From assembly GCA_020627605.1 (NCBI GenBank), contig JAHDGO010000072.1, forward strand, positions 1 to 8,761: DNA of 8,761 bases, in the 5' to 3' direction. The DNA is from Yoonia sp. (lineage in GTDB: Bacteria > Pseudomonadota > Alphaproteobacteria > Rhodobacterales > Rhodobacteraceae). The notes under the pieces were generated by a model. That model saw nothing but the letters and a program-made list of their open reading frames with translations, was not told where the DNA came from and made no database searches. A program made the position numbers and the translations under genes. Shown here piece by piece: positions 1 through 6,352 of the stretch; position 1 is the first letter of the stretch; every line of letters starts with the position of its first letter.

Positions 1-1068
1 GGCCCAGCCAAAGTTGATGAAGGCCTCACCGGGGCCTGTGACGTTAAAGGCGCCACCGGTCGGCAGGCCCATCACAACAGCCTTGAAATAGACGCCCAGA
101 TCAACGGCCGGTTTCTCAAGCCAAAACACGCGCGGCACCCATCCAAAGACCCACCAGCCATAGCTTTCACCCCAAAGCTGCATCTCTGGCGTGACCCTGT
201 CGGTCACCATCGTGGCTGCATTGATATCCAGAAAATAGGTGGAGCCGACGATCTGTTGCCAAAGCCCGGCCTCTGCCCCGCGCCAGAGGGTCATCAGCGC
301 AGAGATCACGATCAGCCCGGCCACGGCCATGCATGCGCCAATGATCCCCAGCGGCCCAATGCGCGCGCCAACGATCGCAAAGGTCGCAACGGTAAAGACC
401 ATCAGTTCCACCAGCTCAAACCGGTCGCCGGTAACAACCGCCACGCTGACCAGCAACGCGCCCAGCGTCACCGCCATGCCGCACCTGCGCCAGTCCTGCC
501 TGACGATCCCTTGCGCCAGCAACAGCACAAAGGCCAGTTTCGGCACCACAAACAGCGTCTTGACCCCCGCCAGCGTGGCACCCACCCCGGCGGCGTTGAC
601 GTTGATCTGCTTGCTGCTGTTGAGGTCGGCCAATGTTGCGGCATCCAGCACTGCCACACCGCGGGCCTGCAAAATCAGCGCGAGTGTCAGCCCAGCCACC
701 CCGAACGCCGCCACAAAGAGCCATCCCTGTCGCGCCACCCCCGCCGCAATCAGCCGCGCATCTGCCAGCGCGGCCACCCTGTCGCTCGGCCGTACGGCGC
801 TGGCATAGCCAAGGCACATCAACAGGATAAACAGGCTCAGGTAAATCGCCCCACGCAGGATCGCATCCGGCGTGTCGATGAACCGCGCGTAAAAGGCCAG
901 ATCAGGCGCATAGCCGAACACCACCACCTTCAGCGCGAAACCCAGCCCGGCAAAAAGCGCCAGCAGATGCATCGGCGACACCCAGCGGATCAGCCCGGCC
1001 CGCTGCCCCAGCCACAGCGGCAGCAGGGTTGAGATCAAGGCGAGCAGCAGCGTCATCAGATAGGCCAT
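1..1068 (-). CDS. Wzy-like oligosaccharide repeat-unit polymerase (partial, 3' end outside window)
   Basis: This frame stays open for 356 codons from an ATG at 1068 to the window edge, so the C-terminus is missing. The product is strongly hydrophobic, with about eight visible membrane segments (roughly residues 1-20, 30-52, 73-92, 115-135, 165-185, 193-213, 216-235, 238-260). A large soluble loop follows, with aromatic motifs such as YGWWVFGWVPRVFW, and the visible part ends in GEAFINFGWA. A Gly-Glu-(x)3-Asn-Phe-Gly motif in a late extramembrane loop is typical of O-antigen/exopolysaccharide polymerases, which join undecaprenyl-linked repeat units at the periplasmic face. The start overlaps the stop of the flippase gene by 13 bases and has an AAGGTGG-type ribosome site, indicating translational coupling. 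Wzy proteins diverge greatly in sequence, so the call rests on topology, the motif and the Wzx neighbour. An EpsG-like or other polysaccharide membrane protein is the main alternative. Confidence 0.7.
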   Translation of the reverse strand, partial: MAYLMTLLLALISTLLPLWLGQRAGLIRWVSPMHLLALFAGLGFALKVVVFGYAPDLAFYARFIDTPDAILRGAIYLSLFILLMCLGYASAVRPSDRVAALADARLIAAGVARQGWLFVAAFGVAGLTLALILQARGVAVLDAATLADLNSSKQINVNAAGVGATLAGVKTLFVVPKLAFVLLLAQGIVRQDWRRCGMAVTLGALLVSVAVVTGDRFELVELMVFTVATFAIVGARIGPLGIIGACMAVAGLIVISALMTLWRGAEAGLWQQIVGSTYFLDINAATMVTDRVTPEMQLWGESYGWWVFGWVPRVFWLEKPAVDLGVYFKAVVMGLPTGGAFNVTGPGEAFINFGWA

Positions 1069-2315
1069 GCCACCACCTTCCCCCGCCACAAGGCGGTCGC
1101 CGCCGTATCCACCCCAAGCTTGCGGCGCAGTCGCCACCACAGCCAGACCGTGCCGCCACTGACCGCAAGGGTGTAGACCGTTGCCTGTGTCATCAGTCCC
1201 AGCGTACTGCCCGTCAACGCGACACCGCCAAGATACCCCGCGACACCGATCAGCCGCGCCAGCGCGGCATCACTGGCGCGGCCCGAAAGCGTTGCGACTG
1301 GCAGGCCCGCAGCGCAGATGACCTGCACCGCAGCGCCGCTAAGAAGGATGGCAAATACAATCTGTGACACAGCCCCCTGTGCCGCTGGAACGATCCACGG
1401 CAAGGCTATCACGCCCACCAAAGCGGCCAGACACAGTGCGCCGCCCCAACCCACGGCGATCCGGCAGGCGGTCACGCTCGCCGCTTGCAGGGCGCGCCTG
1501 TCGCCCGCGCGGGCCGCTGCCGCAATCGGCCCGGCGCTGACCCATGTCGCCACCGTGACAGGCAGCGCAATCAGATTGGCGACCCTGCGCAACAGGGCGT
1601 AAAGGCCCAGCGCCTCTGGCGGCAACAACAGCCCTCCGATGATCAGATCAACCTGTGCCACGCCGATGCCAAGCACCGCATTACCCCAAAGCGCGACGCC
1701 CTCGGACCGTGGCATCTTGGCGGGGGCCGCTGCCGACTGCGCCCGATTGCGCCAAATCACCCCGCACAGGACTATGGCGCAAAACCCACCGGCCAGCAGG
1801 GCGGCAACCGCCAAAAGATGTGCAACATCACCGCCGCTGAACAGGGCCGCCACCGCAAGGATGACCTGCGGCACGCCATCGCGCAGGATCATCGACCCCT
1901 GCACACTGCCCATCGTCCGCAACACGCTGGCCAGCCCTGTCAGCGCATTCACCGCGACCGCAAGAGCCAGCACCGCCAGCCACGGGATGGCGGGAAACAG
2001 CGCCGCCAGCGGCCACAACAGGACCGATGCAGCAAGTGCCGGATAAAAACAGATCAGCGGCAGGATAGCTGACAGGTCCGTCCGCCCCCCGGTCAAGCGG
2101 CGCAACAGGATCAGCGGCCCGCCGAATGACAGCACCGTGCCAAGCACCAGCGCCAAACCCCAGAGAAACGCCAATGTGCCAAACCCGGCGAGGCCCAGCG
2201 TGGCGGCCAGCCACAGCATGATGGCAAAGTTCAGACCCACCAGACCGCCCCTGACCAACAGCGGGCCGATTGCCGCCCCCTGCGCGATGCGCCAAAGCGT
2301 CGAAAACGATATCAC
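1056..2315 (-). CDS. Wzx-like polysaccharide flippase (oligosaccharide exporter)
   Basis: The product is a 419-residue, almost wholly hydrophobic protein with about 12 predicted membrane helices, the normal size and topology of Wzx/PST exporters of the MOP superfamily. These flip undecaprenyl-linked repeat units across the inner membrane. Supporting features are an amphipathic N-terminus followed by a first helix with a charged VRGG break (21-24), and a mid-protein VDLIIGGLLLPPEALGLYALLRR stretch at 222-244, which resembles the family's usual D-x-L-(x)n-P-E-x-x-G-x-Y pattern. Short basic loops such as LRRL (71-74) and WRLRRKL (394-400) fit cytoplasmic positions. The start is GTG: AGGAG at 2325-2329 lies 9 bases upstream, and the nearby ATG at 2323 is out of frame and stops after three codons. 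It overlaps the downstream Wzy-like gene by 13 bases, so the two form an operon. The gene diverges from the Wzz-like gene across a 136-base region holding a CtrA-type box. Confidence 0.8.
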   Translation of the reverse strand: MISFSTLWRIAQGAAIGPLLVRGGLVGLNFAIMLWLAATLGLAGFGTLAFLWGLALVLGTVLSFGGPLILLRRLTGGRTDLSAILPLICFYPALAASVLLWPLAALFPAIPWLAVLALAVAVNALTGLASVLRTMGSVQGSMILRDGVPQVILAVAALFSGGDVAHLLAVAALLAGGFCAIVLCGVIWRNRAQSAAAPAKMPRSEGVALWGNAVLGIGVAQVDLIIGGLLLPPEALGLYALLRRVANLIALPVTVATWVSAGPIAAAARAGDRRALQAASVTACRIAVGWGGALCLAALVGVIALPWIVPAAQGAVSQIVFAILLSGAAVQVICAAGLPVATLSGRASDAALARLIGVAGYLGGVALTGSTLGLMTQATVYTLAVSGGTVWLWWRLRRKLGVDTAATALWRGKVVAWPI

Positions 2316-2377
2316 CTGCGCATGCTCCTGACCGATTAACCAAAGTGACCTGCGGCTTCATTGCTCATTCATCGGTG

Positions 2378-2392
2378 TTAAATTTTAGTTAA
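2378..2392. promoter_or_regulatory. Candidate CtrA-binding box (TTAA-N7-TTAA)
   Basis: The bases read TTAA, seven bases (ATTTTAG), TTAA, which is the full consensus of the alphaproteobacterial response regulator CtrA with exact spacing. The box lies 60 bases before the Wzz-like start codon and 63 bases from the flippase start, so it could act on either promoter or both. CtrA controls the cell cycle, motility and, in Rhodobacterales, gene transfer agent production. Binding here is inferred from sequence only; an AT-rich segment could carry two TTAA words by chance, but this is rare in such GC-rich DNA. Confidence 0.6.
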
Positions 2393-2436
2393 CCCCTCTG
2401 TGGTTCTCTGCAGTCAGCCACACCGCGCGCAAGATG

Positions 2437-2442
2437 AAGGAG
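2437..2442 (+). promoter_or_regulatory. Ribosome binding site deciding the Wzz-like start
   Basis: A perfect AAGGAG lies 9 bases before the ATG at 2452. It overlaps the first codons of a longer reading that would begin at ATG 2434, which itself has no purine-rich site upstream. The downstream ATG is therefore preferred. Confidence 0.75.
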
Positions 2443-2451
2443 CGCCAGAAC

Positions 2452-4368
2452 ATGACCGCAATGCACCCCGGACCGTCGGGCCCTAACCCGGCCTATGCGC
2501 CCATTGCGCCGCTCGACGTGGTTGGGTTACTGCGGGCCGCGTGGCGCGGACGCTGGCTGCTGGCGCTTTGCATGACAGGCGCGGTGCTGCTGGGGGGCTA
2601 CTATGCGTTCCACATGACCAGCCCGCGCTACGGGGCCAACGCGCAATTGCATCTGACAGAGACCCCGGACACCACGCGCCGCAACACGCAGCTTGCAGGG
2701 CTGACTGACCGGAATTTTCTGGCGAAGATCGTGCGCGACCAGGACCTGCTCAACGACCCGGAGTTCAACCGCTATCTGCAACCGCCCTCGCCCCTGTCAC
2801 CAATTGCGATTCGCAGCCGCCTGCGCCACTTTTTGGCCGGAACGACACCAATGCAGCCAGATACCGCTGCCGTGCTGGAAAAAACCATCGCAAACCTGCG
2901 TGCGGCGCTGCAGGTCGCACAGATCCCCGACACCCATATTGTCGAGATCCGCACGCACAGCGGCAACGCCACCAAGGCCATCACACTCTCCAATGCGATT
3001 GCAACCGGATTTGCCAGCCACCAACGTGATCTGGCAATCAGCCAATTGCAGACCACAGAAAGGCTCCTCTCCGATCAAGCCGCCACAGCCCGCGCAGATC
3101 TGACACGGCATCAGGGGGCCATCACGACGCTGATCGCAAACGCACAGATCCGCGACAGTGGTGCGTTGGATCAGTTGAACAGGCAGGTCCTGTCAGCGGC
3201 AGAGGCCGTATCGGGGGCAGAGCTGTCGCTGGCGGCATTGCAGCAAGCAACCCCAACCCGCAACGCCCGCCAAACCGCAGTGGCAGACCAAGAGGCACTG
3301 GTGGCCAGCCTGACCCGGCAGCATGACAGACTGCAACGCCAACTGGCGGCGCAATCGGCGGGTTTTGCCCAGCTTCAGCATCTGCAGCGCGAGGCTGACG
3401 CGGCCAAACTGCTCTCCGACACGCTCTTGGTACAATTGCAAGAGGTCCGGCTGCGCTTGCAAACCGCCGCAACCGAAGGGGCAACTGTGACACTCGCCAC
3501 CACGGCAGACTATCTGGGGCCACGCAAGCTCTGGATCATGGAAGGTGCCGCGCTTTTGGGGTTCCTTGCCGGGCTGGGCCTGATCGCGGTGCGGCAAGCC
3601 ACCCGGCACGGCATGCGGGATCAAACCGAATTGGAACAGGCCACCGGCCTGAAGGTACTGGTGCAATCCCCGCCACGCATGATGAAAGAAGGACCGATAT
3701 TGCGTCATGCCCTTGTGAACAGTCGGGCCGGACCACTCGCCGGCACATTGCACCGGCTGCGCACGCGCCTGATGCTGGCACATGGCGGGCAGATCAAACG
3801 GGTGATCCTCTGCACCTCTGCATCCGGGGATGAAGGGGCCGCTGCCCACGCACTGGCGCTGGCTACCCTGCTGGCACAGTCCGGCAAACGGGTGCTTCTG
3901 GTCCGGGCGGGCGCATCAGCGCGCGACCGCAAGCGGCTCGGAATGGTGGACATCATGAATGGCGACGCCAAGCTGTCCGGGGCCCGGCGGCGCGACAAAC
4001 GGTTGGGTCTGGACATGCTGACGCGCGGTGGCGGCAAGGGCCTTGCTGAACCCGCCGTGATCCCCGGATTTGACGTGGCCTTGCAACGTATCGGCGCGCC
4101 CTATGACCATGTGGTGATCAGCGCGTCGCCGGTCCTTGACGATCCGGCGGCCCTGCTCTGGGCGCGGCAGGCCGATGCTGTGCTTTATGCGGCGCGCTGG
4201 GACAGAACGCCGCTGCCGGTGGTCCGGCGCGCACTGGCAGAGCTGGCAGCGGCGGACGCGGCCGTGACCGGCCTTTTGCTGACCGGCGTGCCACGTCATA
4301 TCCGGCAACAGACACCGGGCAAAGCCTTTGCACAGGCGCAACCGGCACCGGCAACCCATCTAGCCTAG
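2452..4368 (+). CDS. Wzz/Wzc-type polysaccharide chain-length protein with degenerate BY-kinase domain
   Basis: The product has 638 residues from the ATG at 2452. The order is: cytoplasmic N-terminus (1-32) with a Wzz-type lead-in (PLDVVGLLRAAWRGRW, 21-35), first membrane helix (about 35-55), long periplasmic Wzz region rich in Gln, Ala and Arg with probable coiled coil (about 195-345), second membrane helix (about 359-380), then a cytoplasmic BY-kinase-like domain. Such polysaccharide co-polymerases control chain length and interact with Wzy and the export channel. The kinase half looks dead. The P-loop position reads SASGDEGAAAH (456-466) with no GK[S/T]; the Walker A' strand is RVLLVRAG (480-487) without its Asp; the Walker B position is DHVVISASPVLDD (552-564). 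The last 20 residues contain no tyrosine, so the usual C-terminal Tyr cluster is absent. The gene is convergent with ghsB and overlaps it by 9 bases. The family call is firm; loss of kinase activity is inferred. Confidence 0.87.
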   Translation: MTAMHPGPSGPNPAYAPIAPLDVVGLLRAAWRGRWLLALCMTGAVLLGGYYAFHMTSPRYGANAQLHLTETPDTTRRNTQLAGLTDRNFLAKIVRDQDLLNDPEFNRYLQPPSPLSPIAIRSRLRHFLAGTTPMQPDTAAVLEKTIANLRAALQVAQIPDTHIVEIRTHSGNATKAITLSNAIATGFASHQRDLAISQLQTTERLLSDQAATARADLTRHQGAITTLIANAQIRDSGALDQLNRQVLSAAEAVSGAELSLAALQQATPTRNARQTAVADQEALVASLTRQHDRLQRQLAAQSAGFAQLQHLQREADAAKLLSDTLLVQLQEVRLRLQTAATEGATVTLATTADYLGPRKLWIMEGAALLGFLAGLGLIAVRQATRHGMRDQTELEQATGLKVLVQSPPRMMKEGPILRHALVNSRAGPLAGTLHRLRTRLMLAHGGQIKRVILCTSASGDEGAAAHALALATLLAQSGKRVLLVRAGASARDRKRLGMVDIMNGDAKLSGARRRDKRLGLDMLTRGGGKGLAEPAVIPGFDVALQRIGAPYDHVVISASPVLDDPAALLWARQADAVLYAARWDRTPLPVVRRALAELAAADAAVTGLLLTGVPRHIRQQTPGKAFAQAQPAPATHLA

Positions 4369-5961
4369 CGCCATCACGTGACGGCTGAAAAACCGCAGGC
4401 TGTCGCCAGAACCAAAGCTGAGACCGCCGCCCAGTTCGGCCTGCGCATAAGCCTTGGCAGGCCAGTCCAGACTGCCGCTTGCGGTCGCCCCATCCAGATT
4501 GGGCCGCAGGAAGGCCGAGACATCGCCCAGCACATTGCCGGGTGCAGCAACCGCCCCGGCCTCATGGCCATAGCGCAGGGGCTGGTCCAAGGCCGTCCCC
4601 GTCAGGCCCAGCCTGTCGGCAGCGGGAAATTCGACATTGGGCGGGGTTGTTCCGCTGTGGCTTGACAGAACAACATCCGTGGCCCCGCTGGCCGTCACAG
4701 TCTCAATCACCGCGCTGCCGCTTTCGCCGTCCCAATGCACCATCGGCACCATGCCGGGATAGAACCATTCCACCACGGCAGTGGGGCCACTGGCCAGCAT
4801 CGCCACATCGTGATGCATCTGGCCGGGCGTCAGCACGCGGGTCAGGGTGCAATCGCCCAGCGGCGTGCCGGATTGGGTCTGCCAGCCCATGTCTTCCAGC
4901 ACGGTCACCTGCTGGCCGGCGACCAATGCGCTGCCCATTGTCGGGGCTGTCCATGGCTGCCCATCCAGCAGGATGGCGCGTGTGTTGAGCACCTCATTGC
5001 CGTGGGTCTGGCCGCCAAGCTCTGTCGATGCGCCACCGACATCAAAACGCAACGCGTATTCCCGCTCTGACGCGTAATCGATGGCGACAAAATCCGGGTA
5101 CGTCGGGCGATGATCCGCGCGCCAGTCCAGCGCCCCGTCAGAGGCGATGCCACCGGTATGGCTGGGCGCCGTAGTACCGCTGGTTCCTGTCGCGCGGGCA
5201 GCGTAGTAGATCCCGTTCCACTGGACCTCGTCGCCCATGGCATAGGCCGTCTGCGCTTGCCACAAGGGGGGTGCAATGCGTGGATCAGTCAGATCGCCGG
5301 TGATGGCGATCGCCTCCAGCATGATGGCATTGCCGCCGGGGCTTGCCGTGCCACCGGGGCTGACGGTGACGACATGGCTGCCGGTCAGACCCGTGGCCAC
5401 CCGCACCGACTGGCGGCGGGTCAGATCATTGGAGGCATATGTCGAAAACGCCCTGAACCCCAGACCCGCAGGATCGTCAATCTCTGTCACCAGGTCCTGC
5501 GCGCCGTCGATATCAACACGCAGATAGCCGCCGCTGGTGCGCCCTGTGTAATGCACCCAGACATCATAGGGCGTCGCGCGATCCACGGTCACGCTGGCAG
5601 TGGCGGTTGCCGCACTGCTGCTGACGGCACGGTTGCCGGTATAGCTGCCCCCCAGACCAGAACCTGAGGATTGCAGCTGCGACCAGCTCCCGCTCAACAC
5701 CATCTCTCCGACGGGGTAGATATTGCGCAGCTCTGCGATCAGGGTCTCACGCCATGACAGCCGTGTGGCGGGGTTGTCATTGTCGAGGATAAGACAGGCG
5801 GCATAGGCCGGGGCAACCTCTGTCCACAGCGCCAGCCCACCGCCGACACCCGCAGCAACTGCCACATTCTGCCCACCGCCAGAGCGAAAGAAGCTGGTGA
5901 GCGGCTGCGGCAAACCAAACGGCATCTGGACATGACCCGGCGACAAGGCAAAGCCGATCAT
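4360..5961 (-). CDS. ghsB: GTA head-spike fibre protein, GhsB-like
   Basis: This 533-residue protein is probably the fibre of a gene transfer agent head spike that contacts surface polysaccharide. It directly follows a clear spike-base gene with a 3-base gap, the gene order of ghsA-ghsB in Rhodobacter capsulatus. Visible parts are: a glycine/alanine-rich N-terminal segment (about 28-56) suited to docking; a beta-sandwich-like region (about 85-222) with GSWSQ and YDVWVHYTGR motifs resembling carbohydrate-binding or golvesin-type folds; a short CBM5/12-like module (233-281) with W234, Y240, GDEV, W248, Y252, Y253 and W280; and a beta-rich C-terminal half with GGQTHGNE (316-323). There is no signal peptide, as expected for a particle component released by lysis. 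The stop overlaps the end of the Wzz-like gene. A generic phage tail or tailspike protein is the alternative; assignment rests on context and domain pattern. Confidence 0.75.
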   Translation of the reverse strand: MIGFALSPGHVQMPFGLPQPLTSFFRSGGGQNVAVAAGVGGGLALWTEVAPAYAACLILDNDNPATRLSWRETLIAELRNIYPVGEMVLSGSWSQLQSSGSGLGGSYTGNRAVSSSAATATASVTVDRATPYDVWVHYTGRTSGGYLRVDIDGAQDLVTEIDDPAGLGFRAFSTYASNDLTRRQSVRVATGLTGSHVVTVSPGGTASPGGNAIMLEAIAITGDLTDPRIAPPLWQAQTAYAMGDEVQWNGIYYAARATGTSGTTAPSHTGGIASDGALDWRADHRPTYPDFVAIDYASEREYALRFDVGGASTELGGQTHGNEVLNTRAILLDGQPWTAPTMGSALVAGQQVTVLEDMGWQTQSGTPLGDCTLTRVLTPGQMHHDVAMLASGPTAVVEWFYPGMVPMVHWDGESGSAVIETVTASGATDVVLSSHSGTTPPNVEFPAADRLGLTGTALDQPLRYGHEAGAVAAPGNVLGDVSAFLRPNLDGATASGSLDWPAKAYAQAELGGGLSFGSGDSLRFFSRHVMALG

Positions 5962-5964
5962 GGC

Positions 5965-6222
5965 TTAGTACCACCCGATCAGCTGGGCAGTGGTCCCTGT
6001 GGCCATCACCCGCACAGGACGCAGCGACAAGACTGCCCCTGCCGCAACCTCATAGCTGATCTCCTCCCCGTCATTGTCGCGCAGCACGGCCGTGCCAGCG
6101 GCATTGACGTAAAGCGCACGGGGGCGCACCGGCAGATCACTGCTGTCGGACGGGGCGATAACGTAATGCGCAACCGCAGGAGAGGTCAGATTGACGTAGT
6201 CGGTATCAAAGGGATCAGGCAT
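5965..6222 (-). CDS. ghsA: GTA head-spike base protein, GhsA (Rcc01079) family
   Basis: From the ATG at 6222 this encodes 85 residues, starting MPDPFDTDYVNLTSPA. The pattern PSDSSDLPVRPRALYV, then AAG, and near the C-terminus VRVMATGTTA before an aromatic end, matches what I recall of the small spike-base family typified by R. capsulatus Rcc01079 (GhsA). This protein anchors the head spike on the GTA capsid and carries the GhsB fibre. The family consists of compact beta-rich proteins of about 85-90 residues, so this one is complete. An ATG at 6234 would add four residues, but GGAG at 6229-6232 is placed 6 bases before ATG 6222, which favours the shorter form. It is co-transcribed with ghsB and faces the phosphoesterase gene across a divergent promoter region. 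Related proteins also occur in alphaproteobacterial phages, so a prophage remnant cannot be excluded from this window alone. Confidence 0.85.
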   Translation of the reverse strand: MPDPFDTDYVNLTSPAVAHYVIAPSDSSDLPVRPRALYVNAAGTAVLRDNDGEEISYEVAAGAVLSLRPVRVMATGTTAQLIGWY

Positions 6223-6228
6223 CGGTGG

Positions 6229-6232
6229 CTCC
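6229..6232 (-). promoter_or_regulatory. Ribosome binding site deciding the ghsA start
   Basis: GGAG on the minus strand sits 6 bases before the ATG at 6222. It overlaps the alternative ATG at 6234, which lacks a good site of its own. Confidence 0.6.
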
Positions 6233-6245
6233 ATCTATCAAAACG

Positions 6246-6268
6246 CCTGATCCTTTTGCCGGATCAGG
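6246..6268. repeat. Inverted repeat in the ghsA leader
   Basis: CCTGATCC (6246-6253) and GGATCAGG (6261-6268) are perfect 8-base arms around a 7-base loop, TTTTGCC. On the minus strand the structure ends 23 bases before the ghsA start codon and is followed by CG then TTTT, so a transcript from an upstream promoter would form a terminator-like hairpin just ahead of the ribosome site. It could be an attenuator, an mRNA-stabilising hairpin, or an operator for a dimeric regulator. It does not follow the end of any gene, so ordinary termination is unlikely. Confidence 0.6.
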
Positions 6269-6352
6269 TTTAGCAAGCCCTTGGCACGCCGTGCGCTGGG
6301 GCAGGCAACAGGCCAGTGGCCATGGCCCGCGCAATCGGTCTAAACAGACGGC

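Larger units (their letters stand above)
2316..2451. promoter_or_regulatory. Divergent promoter region between the flippase and Wzz-like genes
   Basis: These 136 bases separate two divergently transcribed polysaccharide genes and must hold their promoters. The segment is locally AT-rich around 2360-2400, unlike the flanking genes. It contains the CtrA-type box at 2378-2392, described separately, and ribosome sites near each end. I could not pick convincing -35/-10 pairs for either direction. Confidence 0.6.
6223..6352. promoter_or_regulatory. Divergent promoter region between ghsA and the phosphoesterase gene
   Basis: About 130 bases separate the two divergent start codons. The region contains an 8-base-arm inverted repeat at 6246-6268 (separate entry), a smaller one GCACG-C-CGTGC at 6284-6294, and the palindrome GGCCATGGCC at 6318-6327. 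There is no TTAA-type CtrA word. No convincing -35/-10 pair could be chosen. The plus-strand gene has only a weak purine run (AGACGG, 6346-6351) right before its start. Confidence 0.45.

Noticed and set aside
239..1032. Long plus-strand open frames opposite the Wzy-like gene
   Set aside because: Products are low-complexity, rich in Ala, Pro, Thr, Gln and His without any domain pattern, as expected from the antisense of a GC-rich membrane-protein gene. The minus-strand frame gives clear membrane helices and a polymerase-like motif.
1828..2361. A 177-codon minus-strand frame starting at ATG 2361
   Set aside because: It overlaps the flippase gene in another frame, has no recognisable domain, and the GTG-started flippase frame has a well-placed ribosome site and coherent helices.
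2434..2451. Upstream ATG (2434) for the Wzz-like gene
   Set aside because: The AAGGAG just downstream of it is ideally spaced for ATG 2452, and ATG 2434 lacks its own site.
4374..4381. TCACGTGA palindrome just after the Wzz-like stop
   Set aside because: It lies inside the ghsB coding sequence, is short, and lacks a following T-run; likely chance.
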